NCBI RefSeq assembly: GCF_022201045.2
Contig: NC_068559.1
Coordinates: 1,922,001-1,986,000, forward strand
Source of the DNA: Citrus sinensis
Taxonomy: Eukaryota; Streptophyta; Magnoliopsida; Sapindales; Rutaceae
DNA length: 64,000 nucleotides
Direction: 5' to 3'
Shown here: piece by piece, positions 1 through 12,223 of the stretch
Layout: each line of letters starts with the position of its first letter
How positions within the stretch are numbered: position 1 is the first letter of the stretch
The notes under the pieces: generated by a model
What the model was told of the DNA's origin: nothing
The model's database searches: none
Seen by the model: only the letters and a program-made list of their open reading frames with translations
Program-made: the position numbers and the translations under genes

Positions 1-1146
1 TCTCCTGACTTGATTCTTATGGAACTGAAGCAAGCAAAATTAAACCTTGGAAGAACTATTAATGATCTTGGAGTGATTCAAACTTCTGTGGAATCGTTGA
101 ATAAGAGAATGAAGAAGGAGAAGAGAATGCTTGAAACGACACGCGAGAGGCTAACATCAAAGTTTGCCTCAGCTGGGGTGCCAACTTTGGGAGAGGAGCT
201 AAAGCAAGTGAGAGAGAAGCAACAGATTGATGGAAGCGGTTTCAAGAATTGTAGCAATTTTTCACAGGGAGAGCAGTTGAAGAAATTGGCCGATGCTTCG
301 AAAGCAATGCTGGTGAATGAACAGAGCAATAAGGCTTGTATAAAGACAGCTGAAATGAGGTGGGTTGCTGCTAAAAAGATGGAGGAAGCAGCAAAGGCAG
401 CAGAAGCCCTTGCTCTTGCTGAAATTAAGGGTCTATCATCAAGCAGTCATGAGAAGCCCTCAGGATTTCTGCTGCCGGAACCTGAAGGGCAATTCTCTCC
501 TCTGTCTTTCAAAAGTCAGAAGGCTGAGGAAGTAAGTATCTCTAAATTGGTTATTCTGAGGATGATGGAGGAAGCAGTGGCTGAAGTTAAGCACAGCAAA
601 CAAGCATTAGAAGAAGCACTTAATAGAGTTGAAAATGCAAACAGAAAGCAACTCGCTGCTGGAGAAGCACTCATCAGATGGACACCAGATTATGATACTA
701 TCAAAAGGACTCAGCCACAGCCAATGTACAGTCCAAACAGGTTCAAAATTATCCACCCAACTGATCATTATCATCCACAAAAATCCCCATTAAATAAAAC
801 AAGCAATCCAGAGCTTGTGACTGATGATCAGCCAAAGCCAGTTTTGAGGCCAACAGTTTCAATGAGAGATATACTCAGTAGAAAGCAAGTTCAGCCAGAG
901 GAATGTGTTGTGAGGAGGCAAGCTGAAAAGCATCCTGCAGAAAGACAAAAGGTGGCTTTGAGTCAAATGCTTCAGGAATTGAGGGAAGATTTATCATTTC
1001 CCAAAAAAACTGAGAATATCGAATGTGATGATGATCATCAACAAAAGCAATTCTTTGCACAAAGGAGGAAGTTTGGGTTTATTCACATTTCACTTCCCTT
1101 GACAAAGCAAAGTAAGAAGAAAATGCAAGCTTTGAACCCTATGTGA
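1..1146 (+). CDS. WEB-family coiled-coil protein, 3' part (5' end outside window)
   Basis: The reading frame is open from base 1 and ends at a stop at 1144-1146, giving about 381 C-terminal residues with no start codon of its own; this is an internal or last exon. The protein is rich in Lys, Glu and Ala and has long heptad-like stretches (for example ELKQAKLNLGRTINDLG near its start and the KMEEAAKAAEALALAEIKG segment), followed by a Pro-rich, less ordered tail. This composition and the opening SPDLILMELKQAKLNLG are typical of the plant WEB/PMI2 (DUF827) family, some of whose members act in light-driven chloroplast movement and other cytoplasmic roles. The member is not identified; by gene order it could be the counterpart of Arabidopsis At2g40480, whose neighbour is HEME2. 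The family assignment is fairly secure; the specific function is not known. Confidence 0.8.
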   Translation, partial: SPDLILMELKQAKLNLGRTINDLGVIQTSVESLNKRMKKEKRMLETTRERLTSKFASAGVPTLGEELKQVREKQQIDGSGFKNCSNFSQGEQLKKLADASKAMLVNEQSNKACIKTAEMRWVAAKKMEEAAKAAEALALAEIKGLSSSSHEKPSGFLLPEPEGQFSPLSFKSQKAEEVSISKLVILRMMEEAVAEVKHSKQALEEALNRVENANRKQLAAGEALIRWTPDYDTIKRTQPQPMYSPNRFKIIHPTDHYHPQKSPLNKTSNPELVTDDQPKPVLRPTVSMRDILSRKQVQPEECVVRRQAEKHPAERQKVALSQMLQELREDLSFPKKTENIECDDDHQQKQFFAQRRKFGFIHISLPLTKQSKKKMQALNPM

Positions 1147-2402
1147 GTGCTTATGGTTATCATTTTTTATAAGTTATTTTGTAGTTGTGATGTGATCTTG
1201 CTTGATCATAATTGGTTTGAAATGATGGGTTTGTTTGTAGTTTGATGTGTGGAATTGTTGGGGGAGGTAAGACATAAGCCTTCCTTTTTTTTATTAAAAA
1301 GCTAGATATATATGATTACATGTGGATTGGTGTTCTTTCTATGCATAGCAAAATACATTATGAAACCGTTTAATTAGGATTACTGAAACAATAACTGGTC
1401 TAATTGGCACTTAAGTGAAATTAGCAGCTATAATTAAAGAAATGCAATGACAGTTCATTATAGTAAATGAACTTCTGTCATCTATGCGAAACATGTAACA
1501 TTTATGGTGGGTAAATGTGGTGTGAAATGCGTCTGGGCCAATTCATGTGGCCAATTCCTGGTGGGTCTCGAGCCTCAAGCTCTGGGCTTCATTCGCCGTT
1601 ATGATGAATGCATAGTTAAAAGAGAGAATAAATCATCAAGGTTGACAACAATTCATCACTCACAAAACTTAGAAAGAATGAACAATACTAATGATTACCA
1701 TTTACCAAGATCAAACGTAGTATGTAGTTACGTATATTACTGACATAATTTCTTAATCATATAGGTACAACTTAACAAGATATAGATTAATTATTCTGTA
1801 CAATTCTATACATATAAGATATTTTCTTTTTAGGAAAATTTAATGATATGATATTCATACGTGTTAAACGGATACTTTCAAAATTATAATTTTAAATTCA
1901 TTGAAATTAAATAAATTATATCTAAATACTACATTTTTATTATTAATTTACTTGTTATAACTTATTTTTGTTCATGAATTTAACTAACACGTTCGATATT
2001 ACAATTAGGTTATGTTTAAATATACGCTCCTATAGAAGAAAAATTTTACTTTACGTCGCTACCAATGAGAGTTCAACCTCCTCTCACCACTCTAATATCA
2101 GGTAACTAGTGAATTAATATTTTTAACTCGGACCTATTAATGACTAAAGTTCAAATATTCTCACTAGCATAAAGCGGTTCAATAAAAAAAATCTCCTTTT
2201 GATAAATAAGGTTTAGATATGGTTGTTTTATGAGAATAACTCATGCTTAGATACCATGAGTTCATGCTCGCATAAACAATTTTCCTCTTATATATATATA
2301 TATAACAAATACATGGATTTAAACTCTCACATAATTTTCAAATAATAATTTTTGTGTATATGTAACGAGGGTCATGCTACAGTGCACTACAGTTTTATCC
2401 AT
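1147..2402. other. Intergenic, 3' flank of WEB gene
   Basis: AT-rich non-coding DNA. I see no supported gene or RNA. The first 150 bases probably contain the 3' UTR of the WEB-family gene. Confidence 0.5.
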
Positions 2403-2410
2403 GTAACGAT

Positions 2411-3269
2411 TAGGGATGGCAATTGTACCCGCAAACCCGCAAACCCGCCCAAATCCACCCGTCAAAACCCGCCCATTGCGGGTGGGTTTAGTATTATAAA
2501 TGAAAATCCACACATGGATGCGGGTGGGTTTGGTATTAACCTTATATCCGGTGGATACCCGCATGAATATCCACTAAATCCGCATTATTTTTTTCTAAAT
2601 ATTTTTAATTTAATTTAAATCTAAAAATGTATAAAGAAAATAATGTCATTAATCAAATTACCAAATAGCCAAAGGCTCAAAGTTGTGTATGTGTGTATGT
2701 GGCCCATCTCTTATTCTAAAGTCATAACCTAAAGAAAACTAAAGGCATTTCCCTTCGAATTAGTATTTGAAAATATTAATTTTAATTATTATTATAGGCA
2801 TTGTGTTGGATGGGTGCTTATGATGGTGAATGAAATGAATATCTTCTCTTGGAGCTTATTTTAAATGATAATATGAAATGTAATTATTATTTTTAGATAC
2901 TAGTTTGTGTTTTTTAAATAGATTTGTGTAATTTATACTTAAATTTGAGAATTTGTGTTGAATTGATGTGAAAATTTTAATTTTTCATTTACATTGTTTA
3001 AATATAAAATTGAGTATGTTATATGGAATTTGAGGTTATTATTATAAATTTATATATTAAACATTTGTGATTTTAAATACAGAAATCCGCAAAAAATCCG
3101 CTGAATACCATTGCGGGTTTGGTAATTGTTAAAACCAACTGCGAGTGGATTTTTTTAAAAAAATTAAAATTTACTGCAGGTTACAGGTGGATTTAATAAT
3201 TTAAATTTTATGCGGATTTAAATTTAATAATAAAAAATCCGCTGCGAGCGGTGTTCATTGTCATCCCTA
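2411..3269. mobile_element. hAT-like non-autonomous element A
   Basis: The element begins TAGGGATGGCAAT and ends with the inverse, ATTGTCATCCCTA, which is a short terminal inverted repeat of hAT type. The 8 bases before it (2403-2410, gtaacgat) and after it (3270-3277, atgacgat) agree at 6 of 8 positions, consistent with an aged 8-bp target duplication. The left subterminal region carries repeated ACCCGC words and the right one inverse-type CCGC words, as expected of transposase-binding clusters. The interior is AT-rich with no transposase reading frame. 859 bp. Confidence 0.7.
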
Positions 3270-3277
3270 ATGACGAT

Positions 3278-4516
3278 GAAACAATTAAAAAATATACTAA
3301 TAAAAGTATTATCTACCTCTGCGATTGTATCACACACCTCACCACTAGATGTCCACACTATAGCACTACCCAGCAGCTAGTTCTGATATCATATGTTCCA
3401 TCTGATTGGACCAAAAGCAAAATCCCCAACAAATCAATGTCACCAACATCATTTCAATCAATCACACTCTTTTCAAATCTCAAAAACACCCTCAATAACC
3501 CCAAATATTACAGCTAATAACCAAATAAAACGACACTCTTCACGTGCGTTTCAGCAATTTCGTGCTCTTACGAGCAATCATACGATATTACGATTCTTTA
3601 TCATACTGTACGAGGAATGAACAAATCAACTTTTTAACCAATACCTGTTCGTATCAGCAAATTACATCATGGCGCGTCATCAACTCGAGCCGCACAACTT
3701 TGACGTGTCACACTCTGACTCGTCTGTCACTGACCCATTATTTAAAATCATTTTGTGCGCCATTAACTTCACCCACTTTTGGGATGCCGCCAGAAAATTT
3801 TATACTAGCAACTTGACCCGCGCAAAACTGTAGAAAACGTGCACGTTAGCATCAAGGCTTTTTAATTAAAAATAAAAGTTTTAAAGCTCTGGCAAACATG
3901 TTCCGAATAATAAATTGGCACACGTACTAAAATTGATGAACAATTTTCCTTTTCATTCCTTTTCTATTAAAAAAAATTTATATGGTACACTTTCATCAAA
4001 TTTGGTCAATAAAAAAAATTAATATTTAATTTTAACTAAATTAATTTTCGTCTCGAATAAGTCATACTTCAACAAATTCATGAAAAATTATATTGGATCT
4101 AACTTAAAGATTGTAAGGAGATTAAAAATTGTTATAGGCAAACCCAATTTAAAAATAATAATAATAGTTATGAAGAAATTTCAATTAAAATCGTAAAATA
4201 AGTTTGAATTTAAGCCCAAACAAGACACTTAACCCAATAAAAAATTATGCCAATTGCTATTCCCGCCACACGTTTCACATTATAATTTGGAGATAAGTTT
4301 ATAAAACATAATCACATAATTAATTTTTAATCTCATAAGTTTTGTTTTTAAATGACAAAATTCATAATTAAAGATTTGATATAAATTCTCAAGCGCAAGT
4401 TAGCAATACCCACCAAATGGAAAATTAAAAGGAATAAAAGGAATAAGCAACTTCTTCCTACGCTTTTTATTTGTAATGAAGTTTAAAAAAATTGCAGAGC
4501 TCCGAAAGGGCCATTA
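3278..4516. other. Intergenic, upstream of HMG-box gene
   Basis: No gene is supported. The part nearest 4517 must hold the promoter of the HMG-box gene; no convincing TATA box was placed. The 3500-3850 part is less AT-rich than its surroundings but has no recognisable coding content. Confidence 0.4.
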
Positions 4517-6386
4517 ATGGCGAATCAACCAAGAACCCGCAAAAGGGTTCATGCAATACGTCGAGCTCCAGATGGTAGCGCTTTTGAAAAGTGGTACACA
4601 GTTGCAAAATGCTTATTATGGCATCGTTCTTTTTTCTTTTCTTTTTTTTTTCTTGCTTTAAAGTGTAATTTTTGTTTTTATATTTTTGTTTTTGGGTATG
4701 TTGCAGCGATCGTTGTGAAGCTATGGTGCCGATTGCATTGGTTGACATGCACGAGTGTGAAGCAAAAGTTAAGAACAAAGTGAAGAGATTCAAAGGTGTT
4801 TGTGAAAAACCAAAACTTGTGAAACAGGACTCTTACAGTGACCAAATTAGATCGCCTTTTCGAATCTTTATGTAAGTTCTTAACTTTCATTGTTTCTTTG
4901 ACTAGGTTCCCATTTTATTTAATCGGGTACCATCTTAATATGTGCCATATTGTTTATTTCAATTGACTGAGTCGATATAAATGTGTAAAAGCTCTAGCTT
5001 TCTTGATCACCATGCATTTAGATTTGTTTTGTAGAGCGTTTTTAATGTCCCCTTTTTTTGGTCTCTATTGTAGCTACAAAAAGTCTTACGCTGTCTTGGG
5101 AGCGACTTCAATGTTGTTAGAAGCACTTTTAAATACTAAAAAGCGAAATTGTTTATTCATAATAGTGTCTGGTTGAATGGATAGAAGTGCATTTGGTGCT
5201 TTCTACAAAAGTATCTAACAAATGTTCGCTGAAAATCTCAAATGTGGTTTTCCAGGGAAACATTTGTGGAGACTTGTGGTAGTCGGGAATTGATTGACAT
5301 TGATCAAAAAGGGTTCGAGAAATGGAAGAATATGTCGAAGGAGGTAACATTCAGAACAGAAAATTATGTGCAAATCCTTGCTAGTTGTTTTATGTTGGTA
5401 TCTTAATATTATTGCATTTGCCTTGTGTTTTTCAGGAGAGGCAACCGTATGTCATTAAGGCAGAAATGCTGGATGCAGCGCACCAGAGGGCTTTGCTTGA
5501 AGAAGTTACTAGTATGCCGAGGGTAATTTACCTTTTTGGCTCTTGATGTTGTGATATTCTGAAATTGAATGGCATTTAAGCTCACCTTGTTGTATTGATA
5601 ATAAGCTCTTGGAATAAATATATCGTCAGCTTAAGGCTTCAAAGTTACATTATCTAGTAATTTCCTGTTTTGTATAAAATAGTTCCGTGGGAACTAAATT
5701 GGAATTCTCAACCAATATATCATGTGCAAAATGATTGTTGGCTTATCCTTCAATTGGACTTCTGGTAGTAGTTTCCTTCAATGAAGAGAAATTGAAGGGA
5801 GTCGCGTATCTTGATATATTTTTGTCTAATTTTAATATGTTTGTAAATGACAGAATCATAGAGATTGATTTTTGCTCTTTGTCGAATTTCATAGTTGAAT
5901 GAATGTCATTTCACAATATTGTGATACTTGATTCCTTCTGACTGGTTGATTCTTTATTTACTATCATCTGTTGAAATGTAAACTTTTCCTTGTTTCCGTG
6001 AAATTGCAGTTTATGGATGATGAAGCAGATTCAGCAATGGTCTGGAAGTATGATAAGGTTAGTTACTTCAACTTTGCAAAACACACTCTTTATAACTTGG
6101 ACTTATTTACCTTCAAATTCTAATTGATTGTTTCTGGCTCTTAGTCCTATGATCCTATTTATTCTACAGAGATTCTGAAGTGTTCTAATAGCTCTGGATT
6201 TGAGAGCTTAAACACATACAATCGGTATGCTTTTCATTATGAATTTAAAGCTAAATGGTCTTTTTGCAATCAACATCTGACACTACTTACTCATTGAAAA
6301 CTTCATGAAACAGGGAAGTAATGGATCTGTGGACTCTTGAGCGGTCTCATAGTAGATGGCTCCCTTTCTTTGAAATTTTGTGTTGA
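4517..6386 (+). CDS. HMG-box protein with N-terminal C2HC cysteine motif
   Basis: Seven exons read through in frame: 4517-4593, 4707-4871, 5256-5343, 5436-5522, 6010-6057, 6145-6224, 6314-6386, giving 205 residues. The first donor was set at 4594 (GTACAC) because it restores a CDRC pair; with HEC further on this makes a C-x2-C ... H-x-C zinc-knuckle-like motif around residues 25-42. An HMG box follows at about 67-135 (SPFRIFMETF, KGFEKWKNMSKEERQPY), with the aromatic and basic pattern of a DNA-bending HMG domain. It resembles the Arabidopsis HMG-box family protein At5g05330, so a nuclear, DNA-bending role is inferred. The two last exons give a tail (LERSHSRWLPFFEILC) that I do not recognise in relatives, so the 3' end is less certain; an earlier stop through retention of the intron after 6057 is possible. 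Confidence 0.8.
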
Positions 6387-7312
6387 AGGGGCACAATATG
6401 ATATGCAATGGCAGAAAATCAGTATTCTTAAACAGAATTTTTGCTGTAAGCGTATCTTCTCAAAGGCAAGTCATTTTGGCTAGTGTACAGTAGCAGTAGG
6501 ATGTTGGGTTTCTACAGGGTAATTAGCTATTATAATCGATATGCTTTAATGTGTTTTTTGCTATTTGGAGGAACAATTTTGTTCATATTTTTGCCGTTTA
6601 GTTGATTTGGTTCCTCCGATCCCAAAAAAAAAAAAATGATTTGGTTCCTCCTGTGAACACATTGCCCGTCTACTCTCTGATTCTCTTATAATGGATATGA
6701 ATGGATTGAAGGACATTATATTGGACAAGCTTTTGTTATTGTTCATAAGCCTTGTGAAATTTGTGTCAATTTTTATTAAAGTGTTGCTTCATTCGGGATG
6801 GAGGATGAGAATTGAAAATGGAGATTTAATGAAAGTTTCTTCAAGGTAGTGAAAGCTATAAATCCAGGGTACATATAATTTAAAGAGGGATGGAATGTGG
6901 TGCATGATAATTGAAAAAGACGGTTCTATTCAAATTTTTTTTCATCAAGGGCCACCACAAGGGAAATTTGAAGTGGCGTGATGAGTTAAATTTTAGCAGA
7001 CGAATTTGATTTATTTATTAATTGAACCAAGAACACTAATTGTTAATTCCATTAATTTTTTATTGTGTTAGTTTAGGTTAAGTCTGCGTTACTCCAGAAG
7101 TAAACATATCCTAATAGTGTTGAGTCGATTTGTATTTAATTATTCATAATTTGTATGCATACTACTATATGGTTCTGATTATTTTAATTTTATTTTATTA
7201 TTCAGTAATTATCAACTATATTTTTTAAAAAATTAATAAAAAAGTTAGATCGACATTAAATCCAAATCCCTTTAAAATTGAATCATTTTTAAAATATTGC
7301 ACATGTAGCATA
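6387..7312. other. Intergenic, 3' flank of HMG-box gene
   Basis: AT-rich DNA including the likely 3' UTR of the HMG-box gene. No other gene seen. Confidence 0.4.
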
Positions 7313-7320
7313 GATTTATT

Positions 7321-8258
7321 TAGGGATGGCAATTGGGAGGGGAAGGGACCAATCTCCTCGTATCCATTTATGATATTTTGTGTATGTTTCCGTTCCCTTC
7401 CCATTCCTGTCAAAATTATTTAAGAGAATCCTCATCTTCTCTCTGAATAATAATAAGGGATCTTCGAGAGTCTCCGATCTTTGAATAATTAATATTTTTT
7501 TTTTGTTTTTGATTTTGAGTTAATCATATTAAAATAAAAAATTCAAATAAAAATAAACTTCAAAATATATCTTATATTAATATCTATTACAAAAGTCATA
7601 TACATTAAATTAGTAAGTAATGCAGCATGCAAGGGATACAAATTATCATGAACAAATTAATAGCCTAATACAAAATTATTACAAATAAAATTAAATTTAG
7701 ATTCAAAATTAACTTTTCAATGGTGGTGTGGACACTTTATAAATGTGGATTATTTTATTTACAATACAATAGTTAAGTCGAAGCAAATTAAGAGCAAATA
7801 TTATATTAGATTAGATATTAAAATTGTGATTTGCTGTGGGTAATTATAACATCTAAAAATAAATAAAAAATAGATTTAAGTTTAAAATATTTAATGAATA
7901 TTAAAATTAAAACAAAAGTTTTGGGCTAATAGAATCTGTTCGGTCTTTTTAATGTCTTAAATAAAAATTTTGGACTTTAATTAGTTAATTAAGCTTAAAA
8001 GTTTAATAATATAAATATTTTGATATTTTTTATTTTTATCAATACTTATAATTTTATAATTCAAATTTTATTATTTATTTACTAGTAATTTTAAAAATTA
8101 AAAATTAAAATGGAGAAATGGGTAGGGGATGAGGATTCTACCTCATTTCCGTCCCCTCTCCGAATAAGAAATTAGGTATGAAATTATTCTCATACCCTTC
8201 TCGAATGAGAAAAATCCCTAAAGATACCCCGTTCTCGTGAAAATTTTTGTCATCCCTA
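7321..8258. mobile_element. hAT-like non-autonomous element B
   Basis: It has the same terminal words as the element at 2411-3269: it starts TAGGGATGGCAAT and ends TTGTCATCCCTA. The flanking octamers gatttatt (7313-7320) and gttttatt (8259-8266) agree at 7 of 8 positions, fitting a hAT 8-bp target duplication. Subterminal parts are G/C-rich: GGGAGGGGAAGGG on the left, with the inverse CGTTCCCTTCCC close by and CCGTCCCCTCTCC on the right. The middle is very AT-rich and has no transposase frame. 938 bp. Confidence 0.72.
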
Positions 8259-8553
8259 GTTTTATTTAAAAAATAAAAATAAGTTAACACAATATAATTC
8301 TGCGGCCATAAGGAAATTTTACATGTGGAAAACTCAAATCCAACATGAGTAGTATATTGGGAACTCATATTCAACTTGATTAATGATCATGTTAATTTTA
8401 ATAATTTAGATTAATCAAACCTGTTCATGTAGTATTCATTCATGTCAAAGTGACGGATCAACGTCACACGGTCAGAGATTGCTCCCCTTAATTTTGCAAT
8501 GTTAGAGCCGACGTCGTTTCAGCACTTTTAAATGAGGTCGCATCTACTGTTAT

Positions 8554-8647
8554 CACACGTGGCAACATCAGATGCAGGGTTTCTTAAAAAGAAAAAAAGT
8601 TTAAGATGTCACGTAACTTAATGAATTCCACGTGAGCCTTACACGTG
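8554..8647 (+). promoter_or_regulatory. Three CACGTG G-box motifs upstream of the HAD gene
   Basis: Palindromic CACGTG cores lie at 8556-8561 (within CACGTGGC, an ABRE-type context), 8629-8634 and 8642-8647, 62-153 bases before the start codon at 8709. A TATA-like TTATTTATTA follows at about 8659. G-boxes bind bHLH and bZIP factors (light, ABA and stress signalling), so such control of the downstream gene is inferred, not shown. Confidence 0.55.
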
Positions 8648-8708
8648 CTGCCCTCCGCTTATTTATTATCATTATTTTGTATTATTTGCAAAAGAAAAAT
8701 AAATTAAA

Positions 8709-10745
8709 ATGAATTGCAAAATTAGAAGTTCATATAGCTCGCCCTCCATCTTCGAAGCAATGCCTCAAATGGACTGCACATACAGCAATATCAGAAGCAC
8801 TTCTTTGCTAATTCCTTCAAGACCTGCTCTCAGCTCTGCACATCAGCTTTTCTTCCCTTCAACGCTCAAACTATCGGTCTGCTGCTTGTCTTCATTTTCA
8901 TTTTTTTTCAGTTACTTTCTTTTTTTAATTTAATTTAATATAACAATGCTATTTTATTATTTTTGTAGAAATTTAAACGTCTGGTGATTAAAAACGCTTG
9001 TGGCTTTGATGAAAATGGATCCTTTAATGGGTTTCCAATTACACCCAACAAGCTTTTTATGCAAGAGGTATTGTGTTATAATGGATTGTCTTTTTTTTTT
9101 AATAAATTCTGGCTGTTGGATTATTATATAGGTTTGAAAAGAGCTCGATTATGGTTTCTGGGTTTGTTTTAAATTTTCTTTAATGATTTATTTTGGTGTA
9201 AAAGATTCATTTTTAAGTTTTTTTGTGTGTTTGTTTGTATTTAAGGCTATTGGAGCTGAATATGGTGAAGGTTTTGAGACTTTTAGACAAGATGGGCCGT
9301 TAAAAGTTGATGTGGTTAGTAATTTCTGTGATTATTGATACTTATTAGTCAATTTAGCTGCCTTGTTATGGTTGAAATAAAAGAGTTTAGTTTATTTATT
9401 AAGAATTTAATTAATTTTTTCTTTTTTACGTGTACAGGATTTTTTGAATGATAGATTACAGGAAGGATTTCTTAAACGGATTCGGTATGCCATGAAGCCG
9501 GATGAAGCCTATGGGCTCATTTTCTCTTGGGATGTGGTGGTAAAGTTTTAATCTTTGCTCATGTTTTGTGAGGAGTCATGTAATGACTTAAATGTGTTAA
9601 ATTATCTGAGTGTGGTGGGTTGATGGGAGATGCTTGATATGATGTAGTGGATTAACTGCATGTGGAATGTGTTTCAGGCTGATACTCGAGCTCTGAAGTT
9701 GAATGCTTGGAAGCAGCTTGCCTTTGAGGAGGGTATGTAACGATCTTTTCCTGTCAATTTTCTCACATTAGTTTGTCCTGAAATAAAAATCATTATAGTT
9801 TATAGCTCAATATATGTACCAATCACGTATTCTACTTGGTAAATAGCTCTTTGGGGAGACAAATGGGAAAATATTGCTAGTTAGGTAATGAAGTCTCGGG
9901 ACTGTCAGTTTTTTCTTGATTATGGGATTGGAAGCTAGTTGAAAAAAGTCATATTTCTTTCCCATAAGCGCTTAATTTAGTGGGTTCTCTTCTTAAGTTA
10001 GATTCTATATTCTGGATTGTTTTATGCAGTTGAAAGGCTTGAATTCTTCTTGCATTCCGTCCTAAGAGGGTGAATCTGAATTGTCTTAGGCACTTTGATA
10101 TTACTTAGGTGGTTACATTGATGCTCTTGCAGGAAAGGAAATTCCTCAAGAAGGTGATGTGCTCAGACAGATACTTAATGCAGGTGCTGACCATGTTCTA
10201 CATAAGGTTTGAAATTCTCTGTCATGTTAGAATTTTTGTTTTTTTTTTTTTTTGGTCCTAACGTGCACATCATCCCATTATGGTGCTGAATGTTGTCTCT
10301 GATATGCACTTTATGATTGTTTCTTGTTATGACTTTTAATACTGATAAGGTGGAGCTCAAGGGTTATCCATTTGCTTAGGCCTTGGTTTTGCCAAAGAGG
10401 CATTAGCTCTTTCTGTTGTTCTTGATTTGTTTGGACTGGAATGCGTAATCCATTTCTTTGCCTTTTTGCCGATAAATCTGGTCAAGCAGTTGTGTAACAT
10501 ATTCACTAGCATGGAATTACCCAATGATGATTTCATTTGAGGATTCCTTAATGTAATATATTGTATGAATTTGTATTTTGTTGCTTGTTGGTTGACCCTG
10601 TTTTTTGTATGTCCCAACATTTTCCTGTCCCTGTGTGTGCGTGAATTTCTGTCTCCGTGTATATATATATATTTGGGAGAAATAAGCTTCCATACCATTT
10701 TCTATCTGCCATTACCACAAGAATGTAAATCTCATACAAGTAGAT

Positions 10746-10779
<34 letters not shown>

Positions 10780-12223
10780 GAAAAATGAAGTTACAGTTAC
10801 CCTAAAAATTGGTTATTTTTATCTGTATCTTGGTATAAATGTTTTTCTGCATGTGATTCTGTCATTCGTCTACTTTTTGCACCTTATATCTCTTATATCT
10901 TACCACTCTGAAAATATCCAGGTGTTGCTTTGGGGTAAAGAAGAAAGTGAACTGGATAGGTTGAAGTCAAGGCTTACGCAGTTATATTATGATAATCTCC
11001 TTTCAGTGAGAGCTCATTTTTATTCGTCCTGTCTTAGTTATTATGTTTGTTTGTTAGATGCAAAACTTAATATGTTCACAATTTCCTTCATTCAGGTTAC
11101 AGAGCCCATGGAGGGGCTACAAGAATGGCTGGATGCTGTGTCCTCAGCTCGCATCCCTTGTGCTGTTGTTTCAGGTCTTGATCGAAGAAAAATGGTTGAA
11201 GCCTTAGAGCGAATGGGACTTCTAAAGTATTTTCAGGTTGGTATCTTCAAGCAATCAAATTATTTTATTGATGGAGATAATAATTGTTACTTGTTGACAC
11301 ATTAATCAACATGGCCCTGCAAGAGATATATCCGGTTGTGATTTCTTATATTAATTTAGCAAGTTGTACTAGTTGCCTAGTAATCGGATTGTTTATTATC
11401 ATACTTCATTTCTCTGTGTCATTCTATATGCAACAGTTTCATGGTCTCCATTTGAAATCTAGGTCTCATTTTGGTCTGTTTCCCAATTGTCATGTCAACC
11501 ATATTAGAGACTTGACGCAGTTTGAAGTGAAAATCTGACTGATTGAGAACAAACTTTTGGTTTGCCATAAATGCATTAAAGAAGAGAAGGTGATCAAGAT
11601 TTCTTTGGATTTTCAGGCTATAGTGTCTGAGGAAGATGGCATGGAGTCAATGGCTCATAGATTTCTTTCTGCAGCTGTGAAGGTATGCTGGGGAGTAAGC
11701 TTAATTATTCATCTTAAAGTTTTATGTGCATGTCTTCCATTGTGGCTTCATCTTGAAAACATGAAATTTGGGGTATGACACAATGCATGTGTAGGAGATT
11801 GACCAGATAGGTTCTGATATTTGTATTGATCTACATGATCAATTTTTTTGCAGCTGGATCGGAAACCATCGAAGTGCGTGGTATTTGAGGATGACCCTAG
11901 AGCCATAACAGCTGCTCACAACTGTACAATGATGGCTGTAGGCTTAATTGGTGCTCATCGCGCGTGAGTATTCAAATTTCAACCACTTTATTTTTCAATT
12001 GCTGAGTGGCCAAAAATGTGTTTTGTTAATATTATTTGTAATTCTGAAATGCAGGTATGATCTAGTCCAGGCTGATTTAGCAGTCGCTAATTTTAACGAG
12101 CTTTCGGTGATCAACCTACGGAGATTGTTTGCTAACAAGGGTTCTACTTTCATGGAACGGCAAAAACAGATTGTCGAGAAAGTTCCTCCCAAAAGAAAAC
12201 TTACGATCGATACCATTTTCTGA
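8709..12223 (+). CDS. HAD-superfamily hydrolase-like protein, probably plastid-targeted
   Basis: Eleven exons join in frame: 8709-8876, 8969-9067, 9246-9314, 9438-9539, 9678-9732, 10133-10206, 10922-11005, 11096-11236, 11617-11682, 11854-11963, 12055-12223, giving 378 residues. All introns are GT-AG. The first 56 residues are rich in Ser and poor in acidic residues, as in a plastid transit peptide. HAD motif I reads FSWDVVADT where active enzymes have a DxD pair, so the nucleophilic Asp is Ser. Motif II is VVSGLDRRK, with a Lys further on and the acidic motif IV FEDDP retained. It is closest in memory to Arabidopsis At3g10970 and related to the PyrP2 group (phosphatases for the riboflavin intermediate 5-amino-6-ribitylamino-uracil phosphate). 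With the nucleophile gone, a non-catalytic or altered role is more likely than ordinary phosphatase activity. A start at the in-frame ATG at 8760 is also possible. Confidence 0.88.
10749..10776. repeat. (AG)14 microsatellite in HAD intron 6
   Basis: Uninterrupted AG dinucleotides inside the intron between exons 6 and 7 of the HAD gene. Confidence 0.95.

Noticed and set aside
1504..1743. 79-codon frame after the WEB gene
   Set aside because: No domain, isolated in AT-rich DNA and probably chance.
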